This document shows positions 1-5,030 of a stretch of DNA of 5,030 nucleotides, piece after piece; within the stretch, counting starts at the first letter, position 1; every line of letters begins with the position of its first letter. The stretch lies in the NCBI GenBank assembly GCA_947464885.1, contig CANHYZ010000198.1, positions 1 through 5,030 on the forward strand, given 5' to 3'. This DNA comes from Flavobacteriales bacterium (GTDB lineage: Bacteria; Bacteroidota; Bacteroidia; Flavobacteriales_D; Sanyastnellaceae). Position numbers and translations under genes: made by a program. The notes below the pieces were generated by a model, which worked only from the letters and a program-made list of their open reading frames with translations, was not told where the DNA came from and did no database searches.

Positions 1-502
1 AATCCAAAGACCGAGGAACACTCTCACCTTCCATGAAGTAGAATTCCGCGTCCATTCTGTATTCCAGCGTGAAGTAACTGTTGAATGTCGGTAATAAATC
101 GCGCACATCCGCATAAGCGGTCAATAATTGATTCACTTGATTGAAGAGCTGAAGCTTCATTGCGCGATGCTCCTCACTCCAGTTCTTTGATAGGGCATCT
201 ATTCGATTGAGTTGTGTCGGAATAATTTGAGTGCACAAGGTCATAGCTTCAATGCGCTCCGGATCTCCTTCAAGTTGCTGCACAGTCACCCACTGCTTCA
301 TTAACTGCTGGGCCTTGACCAGGTGATTATCCAGTTCCTCCAACAACTTCACAGAAGGCGCATAGATGGTATTGATGCGCTGATTGATTTCGCGACTTCT
401 CGACAAGGTGTCCCAGGTGTGGTAAAAAGCGACGATAACCACAACGGCGAAGACACTAAAACCTAGCGTCAACTTTGCTGTTATGGGGAATCGCAATTTC
501 AA
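1..502 (-). CDS. Membrane-anchored sensor/receptor, N-terminal part (3' end outside window)
   Basis: The visible 167 residues start with a short basic segment (MKLRFPITAK), then one hydrophobic helix at about residues 11-27 (LTLGFSVFAVVVIVAFY). From about residue 30 the rest is helical, polar and rich in Leu, Gln and Glu, without strong secretion or enzyme motifs. This is the usual start of a two-transmembrane receptor: a TM helix, then a periplasmic four-helix-bundle sensor (4HB_MCP-like). Such proteins normally continue with a second TM, often HAMP, and then a histidine kinase, SpoIIE-type phosphatase or chemoreceptor domain. None of that output part is in the window, so the class is undetermined. 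An in-frame TGA lies at 518-520, and no ATG occurs before the TM helix. The likely start is therefore TTG at 500-502, with a second TTG at 494-496. The gene begins 2 nt after the TPR gene's stop, so translational coupling is likely. Membrane receptor role: fairly confident; output domain: unknown. Confidence 0.75.
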   Translation of the reverse strand, partial: MKLRFPITAKLTLGFSVFAVVVIVAFYHTWDTLSRSREINQRINTIYAPSVKLLEELDNHLVKAQQLMKQWVTVQQLEGDPERIEAMTLCTQIIPTQLNRIDALSKNWSEEHRAMKLQLFNQVNQLLTAYADVRDLLPTFNSYFTLEYRMDAEFYFMEGESVPRSLD

Positions 503-504
503 TA

Positions 505-1440
505 CTACTTGTGTTGGTCAGCCTTAATTTTTCCTTCGCTAATGAGTCGTTCTATCTCCGCTTTGAAATACGCTACATCCTTTTCATGATCCAATGCACG
601 GTGCATCATCATGATGCCGCGCACAACTTCACCTTTCTCCGGGGCAAGGGCATAGGCCTTCTCCATATTCACGAGTGCCCGAGTGCGAATCAATGCAGAT
701 GCTTCTTCCTGTAGCGTTATGGCATCGAACATATCCGTATCAGGACCCAGTTTTCGATACATGAAAACAGCACGGTTGTAATCAATGACCGCCAGATTGT
801 AATACGCATCACTGTCGGTGTTGTCCATGGCTATAATTGACTCATACCGTTTTGAAGCCAGCTCGCGCCATTTGGCAATTTCTGTATCGCGCTGCCACAT
901 GGCGAAATAATGCTGCCCCAATGATTTCTCTAATTCTTTTTGGTAACTCAAAAAATCCGTACCCGGAACAGCAACATTCATCAAGCGCTCAAAATCTGCA
1001 AATAGTTTTCGTGGAGTCGATTCGCCTTCACCGGAAATCACCTGACTGCTTTGCAAGGCATCGTTGTAATACGTTGAAGCCAGATACTTCAATGCGAGCT
1101 TGATCATCTCTTCATGACGAGCGGCATTTTCGGCCATCATAGCGCGCAACAACGATTCCTCTGCTTGCATGCGATGGGTGCTTTGACGATTACCCAGCTC
1201 TTCTTCCTTGTAGATTTCCTTGTGCACAAAACCATGGACATACCACGTGTAAGCATCGCGTGATTCAGCATCCGAATGAATGGCCTCATCGGCTTTTTTC
1301 AGCGCAGCAGCATACGATTTCTGTTGACACAGCTTCGCCGCCTCGTTCGTCAACGGCATACCCTGAGCGGCCATTCCAAGTTGAATAAACCACAACAGCA
1401 CCACGCCGATGTATGTCTGCCAATTTATTCTATTGCCCAT
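505..1440 (-). CDS. Secreted TPR-like helical repeat protein
   Basis: The 311-residue product starts with a signal peptide: basic MGNR, a hydrophobic stretch at about residues 11-23 (IGVVLLWFIQLGM) and a plausible cleavage site after the MAA at 23-25. It is therefore probably periplasmic, or a lipid-free envelope protein, since no lipobox Cys is placed for lipidation. The mature part is almost entirely alpha-helical. TPR-like helix pairs are recognisable at about 32-60 (AAKLCQQKSYAAALKKADEA), at about 195-226 (ASKRYESIIAMDNTDSDAYY then NLAVIDYNRA) and at about 254-292. The middle section is more degenerate. TPR domains are protein-binding scaffolds and no catalytic motif is visible. The ATG start at 1440 overlaps the end of the YfiR-type gene by 16 bp, and the receptor gene begins 2 nt after the stop, which indicates one operon. 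A periplasmic partner linking YfiR to the receptor is an inference from this context; the exact function is not recognised. Confidence 0.85.
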   Translation of the reverse strand: MGNRINWQTYIGVVLLWFIQLGMAAQGMPLTNEAAKLCQQKSYAAALKKADEAIHSDAESRDAYTWYVHGFVHKEIYKEEELGNRQSTHRMQAEESLLRAMMAENAARHEEMIKLALKYLASTYYNDALQSSQVISGEGESTPRKLFADFERLMNVAVPGTDFLSYQKELEKSLGQHYFAMWQRDTEIAKWRELASKRYESIIAMDNTDSDAYYNLAVIDYNRAVFMYRKLGPDTDMFDAITLQEEASALIRTRALVNMEKAYALAPEKGEVVRGIMMMHRALDHEKDVAYFKAEIERLISEGKIKADQHK

Positions 1441-1967
1441 TGTAAGATTTTTATTCCGGGTGTGATCACCGCTTCAGTCATCGCCGTTTTGTTCAACTCA
1501 AATCGTATAGAACCGTCGATCGACAAAAAATTGATGTGTGCACCCTGAGCCAGCGCTCCTTCCCAATTCGTAACAATCAGGGTGCTTTTCCCTTTAAACT
1601 CCTTGACGTACTTCGCTAGTTCAGCTTTCTTCGATCGGTCGACAAACAGCACATGCACCTGGGGAGTAACCGTCATTTCCGTGGCACCGATGACATTCAG
1701 CGCCTGGCTTCCGATTGGCTTACCGGCATACTTGGAAACCATGATCTCGAATACCTCCGGATTTCCAACTATCGCCGTGTTGAATGTACCCTTCTTCCAT
1801 TCCGATGGCCAGTTACTGTTGCTTGCGAATTGATACAAATAGTTAGCGCGAATCATGGCCATCGTATTGTCGTCCGGAATAGACTGCGCGCTGCTGCTCA
1901 TCGCAAACAGCAAAGCCCATACAAACAGTACAAAACGAAAAATTGGCATGTGGCGCAAACTGAACAT
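1425..1967 (-). CDS. YfiR/DUF4154-family periplasmic protein
   Basis: The product is about 180 residues. A signal peptide spans roughly residues 7-27 (hydrophobic FRFVLFVWALLFAM, then SSSAQS), so the protein is probably exported to the periplasm. Family hallmarks are visible. Near the N-terminus there is ANYLYQFASNSNWP (residues 41-54), corresponding to the KAxYLYxFxxFxxWP motif. Near the C-terminus are GAHINFLSIDGSIRFELN (142-159) and TPGIKILQWA (169-178). In Pseudomonas, YfiR is a periplasmic inhibitor of the diguanylate cyclase YfiN; here the linked receptor is a different protein. There is no cysteine, so the disulfides of Pseudomonas YfiR are absent. The start is ambiguous. ATG at 1967 has GGAGG only 3 nt upstream, an in-frame TTG lies at 1970, and ATG at 1949 also gives a full signal peptide and fits better with the candidate -7 promoter element at 1975-1982. 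Family assignment is strong; partner and ligand are inferred. Confidence 0.88.
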   Translation of the reverse strand: MFSLRHMPIFRFVLFVWALLFAMSSSAQSIPDDNTMAMIRANYLYQFASNSNWPSEWKKGTFNTAIVGNPEVFEIMVSKYAGKPIGSQALNVIGATEMTVTPQVHVLFVDRSKKAELAKYVKEFKGKSTLIVTNWEGALAQGAHINFLSIDGSIRFELNKTAMTEAVITPGIKILQWAIE

Positions 1968-1974
1968 CAACCTC

Positions 1975-1982
1975 CAAAGCTA
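1975..1982 (-). promoter_or_regulatory. Candidate Bacteroidota -7 element for the YfiR operon
   Basis: The minus strand reads TAGCTTTG, an exact match to the Bacteroidota -7 consensus TAnnTTTG. I see no convincing TTTG/TTG at the -33 position. Transcription would begin at about 1967-1970. The mRNA would then be nearly leaderless for the ATG at 1967, or have a leader of about 20 nt if translation starts at the ATG at 1949. Single short-motif matches can be chance. Confidence 0.4.
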
Positions 1983-2022
1983 TTCTCAGGCGAAGACTGA
2001 TACCGTCAGATTTTGGGCGATA

Positions 2023-2042
2023 ATCAACGGCCTGATGTTGAT
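2023..2042. repeat. Perfect 6-bp inverted repeat in the divergent intergenic region
   Basis: ATCAAC (2023-2028) and GTTGAT (2037-2042) form a perfect inverted repeat around an 8-nt spacer. It lies between the divergently transcribed YfiR-type and ferritin genes, about 40-60 bp upstream of the minus-strand -7 match and about 65-85 bp upstream of the plus-strand one. It could be a regulator's operator or a small hairpin. Arms of this size also occur by chance, and no known box is recognised. Confidence 0.25.
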
Positions 2043-2106
2043 GGATTCACCGGTTTTTATCATTTTTTCAAGGCTCGAATGAATGAGACTGCAACTTTTT
2101 ACACGC

Positions 2107-2114
2107 TACATTTG
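2107..2114 (+). promoter_or_regulatory. Candidate Bacteroidota -7 element for ferritin
   Basis: TACATTTG matches the Bacteroidota -7 consensus TAnnTTTG exactly. It lies 21 nt before the ferritin ATG, which would give a 5' leader of about 12-16 nt. The leader (ACTCAAAAAACACGGAT) is A-rich and lacks a Shine-Dalgarno sequence, as is common for genes of this phylum. No clear -33 TTTG is seen at the expected spacing. No obvious iron-regulator (Fur-type) palindrome was seen. Confidence 0.5.
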
Positions 2115-2135
2115 TTTCACTCAAAAAACACGGAT

Positions 2136-2660
2136 ATGCTCAACAAAAAAGTAGAAAATGCACTGAACGATCAGATTAAAGTCGAAGCCGAAAGTTCACA
2201 AGCCTATTTGGCCATGGCCTGTTGGGCAGAAATCAATGGTTATCCGGGAACCAGTGCGTTTCTCTACGCGCACAGCGACGAAGAGCGCATGCACATGCTG
2301 AAGCTCATCCGATTTGTGAACGATCGTGGTGGAAAAGCCATTATTGCAGCAATCAGCGAGCCTGCCAAGGAATTCAAAAATCTGCAGAACATTTTCGCAC
2401 TTCTGCTGAGCCACGAAAACAACGTTACGGCAGCCATCAACAATGTGGTTGATGTGTGTTTGAAGGAAAAAGATTACACCACCCACAACTTCATGCAGTG
2501 GTACGTAAGCGAGCAAATCGAAGAAGAAACGCTTGCTCACCACATCATCGATCAACTGAATTTGATTGGCAACGACAAGGGTGCACTCTACTTCATTGAC
2601 CGCGATATTGCTACGATGAAAGGTGGGGTTGCAGGTGCTGATAAAGGCGCGAAGGCTTAA
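2136..2660 (+). CDS. ftnA: Bacterial non-haem ferritin (iron storage, ferroxidase)
   Basis: The 174-residue protein aligns by eye with bacterial FtnA from its first residue (MLNKKVENALNDQIKVEAES). It oxidises Fe(II) and stores the mineral in a cytoplasmic 24-subunit cage. Ferroxidase-centre residues fall at the standard FtnA positions: Glu17, Tyr24, Glu49/Glu50, His53 (DEERMH), Glu94 (SHENN), and Glu126/Gln127/Glu129/Glu130 (SEQIEEE). The centre is therefore complete and the protein is not a haem bacterioferritin or a Dps. The C-terminus has a Gly/Ala/Lys tail (GGVAGADKGAKA) after the last helix. The ATG at 2136 is chosen because homology begins there; the frame stays open upstream to a TTG at 2013, but that extension has no ferritin similarity. 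It is transcribed alone, divergent from the YfiR operon and convergent with the FAD oxidoreductase, whose stop codon overlaps its own. The symbol is by family; paralogues may exist elsewhere. Confidence 0.95.
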   Translation: MLNKKVENALNDQIKVEAESSQAYLAMACWAEINGYPGTSAFLYAHSDEERMHMLKLIRFVNDRGGKAIIAAISEPAKEFKNLQNIFALLLSHENNVTAAINNVVDVCLKEKDYTTHNFMQWYVSEQIEEETLAHHIIDQLNLIGNDKGALYFIDRDIATMKGGVAGADKGAKA

Positions 2661-3718
2661 CCCTTCTTTCTGACCTCAAAACGCTTCCAGTCGATCTCAA
2701 AGGGCAATTGCGCACCTTCAATCCAGTGATTCAAAAGCTGCTGTGTACAATATGGCACAGCCATTACTCCTCTGGAACCAAATCCGGTAAAGATTCCCAA
2801 ACGCTTGTGAACAGGATGGAATCCTAGCATTGGTGAGCGATCCGATGTCGTTGGACGGAATCCTGCTTTGTGATCGATCACTTGAAATGGCTTGCTCAAA
2901 GCCTCACTTGTATCCGCTAAAATTTCAACAGCAAACGATGACGGTAACGCATCCTTTGGGTAGTGCTCATAGGTGGATCCAACGCGGAATTTCCCCTCAC
3001 CTAAAGGAATCGTGAATCGACCGAAATTGCTCATAAAGGACTCATCCAGACCTTCAATGTGCAAGGTGTATAACTGCCCTTTGTTGGCGCGCAAGGGTAG
3101 GTCATCACCGAAATCATCACCCGTCAATCGCCAACCCGTGCATTGAATGACCCAGTCGCCCTGATCAAGCAACTGTCCTATTTCCTCGCGTGTGATGCTA
3201 TGCTCCGTGTACTGACCCAGCTTTGCAATGAATGATTTGGCATTATCCAACAGTAAAGGTAAATCAAGCCAGCCGGCATGACGAACATGACCGACACCAT
3301 GTGGAACATTGAACGTGTCGCTGATTGCTGTCGAACCCTCCATATCCATGTATGGACGTAATGCCGGCGACTCTGCCCGTTCCTCCCAACTATTTGCTGA
3401 ACCCGCATCCGGAAAAATGCGCACCAACGGCATCGGATGATAACACGATATTCCAAGCATTCGCTCGAACTCGGGGTAGATACGGCTCATGCAATCCAGC
3501 ATTTCCGGCGCACGAGCAACTACTTTCAAATTGACAAAGGAGAGCGGATTCCACATGCCGGCAGCAACCATACTTGACGAGGTACTATGCCCATCGTCAT
3601 GGACGTGAACACGGTAACCGTCCGCGATTAAACGCAGCGCGAGCACCGAACCGGCCAGGCCTTGACCAACGATATGTACAACATCTGACTGCTGAAGTCG
3701 ATGATCGGCTGCGCTCAT
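2657..3718 (-). CDS. DAO-family FAD-dependent oxidoreductase
   Basis: The product is 353 residues, a normal length for the D-amino-acid oxidase/glycine oxidase fold. The N-terminal Rossmann motif is VVHIVGQGLAGSVLALRL (13-30; Gly18, Gly20, Gly23), followed by a beta-strand ending in Asp41/Asp42, suited to the adenosine ribose of FAD. SSSMVAAGMWNP (47-58) is the flavin-contacting loop typical of the family. VIQCTGW (190-196) is the second dinucleotide strand and RANKGQL (210-216) precedes the substrate domain. GFRPTTSDRSPMLG (286-299) and TGFGSRGVMAVP (311-322) close the FAD site. The last two resemble the C-terminal oxidoreductase domain of MnmC (tRNA wobble uridine), but amino-acid or amine oxidation is equally possible, so the substrate is unassigned. 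It is cytoplasmic, with no signal peptide. The ATG lies 9 bp after the kbl stop, so cotranscription is likely. Its TAA overlaps the ferritin stop. Confidence 0.88.
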   Translation of the reverse strand: MSAADHRLQQSDVVHIVGQGLAGSVLALRLIADGYRVHVHDDGHSTSSSMVAAGMWNPLSFVNLKVVARAPEMLDCMSRIYPEFERMLGISCYHPMPLVRIFPDAGSANSWEERAESPALRPYMDMEGSTAISDTFNVPHGVGHVRHAGWLDLPLLLDNAKSFIAKLGQYTEHSITREEIGQLLDQGDWVIQCTGWRLTGDDFGDDLPLRANKGQLYTLHIEGLDESFMSNFGRFTIPLGEGKFRVGSTYEHYPKDALPSSFAVEILADTSEALSKPFQVIDHKAGFRPTTSDRSPMLGFHPVHKRLGIFTGFGSRGVMAVPYCTQQLLNHWIEGAQLPFEIDWKRFEVRKKG

Positions 3719-3727
3719 GTAGGCAGA

Positions 3728-4924
3728 TTATTTTACAACACCCAGCTCACGGCCGACTTTGGTAAATGCCGCAATGGCTTTATCGATGTGCTCAGGTTCG
3801 TGTGCCGCAGACAGCTGCACACGGATGCGCGCCTGATCTTTCGGCACTACCGGGAAGAAGAATCCGATGACATAGATTCCCTCCTGCAGGAGTTTATCGG
3901 CGAAGACTTGTGACAATTTAGCGTCGTAGAGCATGACCGGAACAATAGCTGAATCACCGTCCTTGATGTCAAACCCTGCAGCTTTAATTCCATCCTTGAA
4001 GCGACGGATATTGTTTTCCAGTTTATCGCGAAGCTCGGTTGTTTTGCTCAGCACATCAAACACGGCTATGCTTGCTCCCACGATACTCGGTGCCAGTGAA
4101 TTTGAGAACAAGTAAGGACGCGAACGCTGACGCAAGAGTTCAATAATTTCCTTACGGCCTGAGGTGAATCCACCCATGGCACCACCCAATGCCTTACCCA
4201 ATGTACCTGTGATGATATCTACACGACCCAGTACATTCTTCAATTCAATGGTACCACGGCCTGTTTTGCCGATAAATCCGGTCGCATGACATTCATCCAC
4301 CATGACCATGGCATCATACTGATCAGCGAGGTCACAAATTTTATCCAATTGCGCAACATAGCCATCCATGGAGAATACGCCATCGGTCACGATCAATTTG
4401 AAACGTGCGCCGGCAGCGCCAGCCGCTTGCAGTTGTTTTTCGAGATCCGCCATGTCGTTATTGGCGTAGCGATAGCGCATCGCCTTGCACAAACGCACGC
4501 CGTCGATAATCGATGCATGATTCAACGCATCACTGATGATGGCGTCTTGCTCTCCGAGTAATGGTTCAAAAACACCACCATTCGCATCGAATGCGGCAGC
4601 ATACAAAATGGTATCTTCCGTGTGAAGGAACTCGGCAATCTTGTGTTCAAGTTCTTTATGAATATCCTGCGTGCCGCAGATGAAGCGCACGCTGCTCATC
4701 CCGAAGCCATGTGTATCAATGGCCCGCTTTGAAGCCTCAAGCACCATCGGGTGTGAGGACAAACCCAGGTAGTTATTTGCACAGAAATTAAGGACCTCTT
4801 TTCCTTCCGTTGTTTTGATCACGGCTCCCTGCGGAGTTGTGATAATGCGCTCGCGCTTGTATAAACCGGCTTCTTCAATGGCGCGCAACTCGGCCTGAAG
4901 ATGTTCTTTAAAATGTGTGTACAT
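3728..4924 (-). CDS. kbl: Glycine C-acetyltransferase (2-amino-3-ketobutyrate CoA ligase)
   Basis: This PLP enzyme of the alpha-oxoamine synthase family cleaves 2-amino-3-oxobutyrate with CoA into glycine and acetyl-CoA, the second step of threonine breakdown after threonine dehydrogenase. Starting at the ATG at 4924 the protein has 398 residues, the length of E. coli Kbl, and key residues fall at the same numbers: His136 (LNHAS), which stacks on PLP; Asp210 and His213 (VDECHATG); and the Schiff-base Lys244 (GTLGKALGG). The early signature NFCANNYLGL and the closing RIRVQLSAAHEPEHID also fit Kbl better than the related BioF, HemA or SPT enzymes. An in-frame TTG at 4945 would add seven residues (MRQQSNS) with no family support. 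The protein is cytoplasmic. It is probably cotranscribed with the FAD oxidoreductase that follows 9 bp later. No threonine dehydrogenase gene is seen in the window. Confidence 0.96.
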   Translation of the reverse strand: MYTHFKEHLQAELRAIEEAGLYKRERIITTPQGAVIKTTEGKEVLNFCANNYLGLSSHPMVLEASKRAIDTHGFGMSSVRFICGTQDIHKELEHKIAEFLHTEDTILYAAAFDANGGVFEPLLGEQDAIISDALNHASIIDGVRLCKAMRYRYANNDMADLEKQLQAAGAAGARFKLIVTDGVFSMDGYVAQLDKICDLADQYDAMVMVDECHATGFIGKTGRGTIELKNVLGRVDIITGTLGKALGGAMGGFTSGRKEIIELLRQRSRPYLFSNSLAPSIVGASIAVFDVLSKTTELRDKLENNIRRFKDGIKAAGFDIKDGDSAIVPVMLYDAKLSQVFADKLLQEGIYVIGFFFPVVPKDQARIRVQLSAAHEPEHIDKAIAAFTKVGRELGVVK

Positions 4925-4974
4925 GCTATTGGATTGTTGGCGCAAGTTAATGCGTATGCGCCATCGGAAAGCCT

Positions 4975-5030
4975 CTACTTCGCTTCAAAAACTTTCTCGC
5001 AGGCGCGCTTTGCTGCTTTCTGCTCTGCCG
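4975..5030 (-). CDS. C-terminal end of an upstream minus-strand gene (partial)
   Basis: On the minus strand, about 17 codons run in from the window edge and end at TAG (4975-4977), reading AEQKAAKRACEKVFEAK. The Ala/Lys/Glu-rich, amphipathic composition is typical of a real helical C-terminus. The alternative frames are less protein-like: one stops early, and the other, open to about 4947, is strongly Arg/Ser-rich. If real, the gene ends 50 bp before kbl and could be in the same operon. The family cannot be recognised from so few residues, and it does not resemble the C-terminus of threonine dehydrogenase. Confidence 0.4.
   Translation of the reverse strand, partial: AEQKAAKRACEKVFEAK

Noticed and set aside
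837..1103. Plus-strand open frame inside the TPR gene, with similar ones at 475-714 and 1276-1548
   Set aside because: These lie antisense to well-supported genes, have no recognisable domains and an atypical composition; they are shadow frames.
1997..2009. Short palindrome-like CTGA/TCAG around TACCG
   Set aside because: Arms of only 4 bp are expected by chance.
2037..2069. Terminator-like arrangement: inverted repeat followed by T-rich sequence (2054-2068)
   Set aside because: No plus-strand gene ends upstream, the stem is only 6 bp, and the T-tracts start 11 nt beyond it; operator or chance is more likely.
2013..2135. In-frame N-terminal extension of ferritin from a TTG start (41 extra residues)
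   Set aside because: It has no ferritin similarity, while homology begins exactly at the ATG at 2136 with family-standard residue numbering. A promoter-like element also lies inside the extension.
2196..2555. Minus-strand open frame of 119 codons antisense to ferritin
   Set aside because: The opposite strand encodes an unambiguous ferritin with all active-site residues; the antisense reading has no family features.
3178..3456. Minus-strand open frame inside the FAD oxidoreductase in another frame
   Set aside because: It lies wholly within the conserved FAD enzyme gene on the same strand and shows no protein-like motifs.
4925..4945. Seven-residue extension of Kbl from a TTG codon
   Set aside because: The ATG at 4924 gives the usual 398-residue length and places catalytic Lys at position 244, as in E. 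coli.
4952..4962. GC-rich repeat-like GCGTATGCGC before kbl
   Set aside because: It is not a true palindrome and has no other copies nearby; no regulatory meaning can be supported.

Overview
The window looks like ordinary chromosomal DNA from a member of the Bacteroidota. Base composition is moderate, by eye in the mid to high 40s % GC. The protein sequences read like that phylum (bacterial ferritin, glycine C-acetyltransferase, a periplasmic YfiR-type protein). Starts mostly lack a clear Shine-Dalgarno sequence. Two exact matches to the Bacteroidota -7 promoter consensus TAnnTTTG, one per strand, lie in the only sizeable divergent intergenic region. The order or family cannot be fixed from the sequence alone.

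Layout. Positions 1-1967 hold a compact minus-strand cluster, read right to left: a secreted YfiR/DUF4154-type protein (1425-1967), a secreted TPR-like protein (505-1440, overlapping its neighbour by 16 bp), and the 5' part of a membrane receptor with a periplasmic four-helix-bundle-like region (1-502, cut off by the window edge before its output domain). The tight packing suggests one transcript encoding an envelope-sensing pathway. Positions 1968-2135 are a divergent intergenic region with candidate promoters and an inverted repeat. On the plus strand, 2136-2660 encodes a non-haem ferritin with a complete ferroxidase centre. It meets the next gene tail to tail, with overlapping stop codons in a TTAA palindrome. 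Positions 2657-4924 hold a minus-strand pair, kbl (glycine C-acetyltransferase, 3728-4924) followed after 9 bp by a DAO-family FAD oxidoreductase (2657-3718). At the right edge, about 17 codons of the 3' end of a further minus-strand gene are visible (4975-5030).

How the genes fit together. The YfiR, TPR and receptor genes probably act together as a periplasmic sensing pathway, by analogy with YfiR-YfiN in Pseudomonas but with a different receptor. Kbl cleaves 2-amino-3-oxobutyrate from threonine breakdown into glycine and acetyl-CoA. The downstream FAD enzyme has the fold of amine/amino-acid oxidases and a C-terminal motif reminiscent of the MnmC oxidoreductase domain, so its substrate is open. 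Ferritin is an independent iron-storage gene. I see no mobile element, CRISPR array, tRNA or rRNA. The least conventional element is the YfiR-TPR-receptor cluster.
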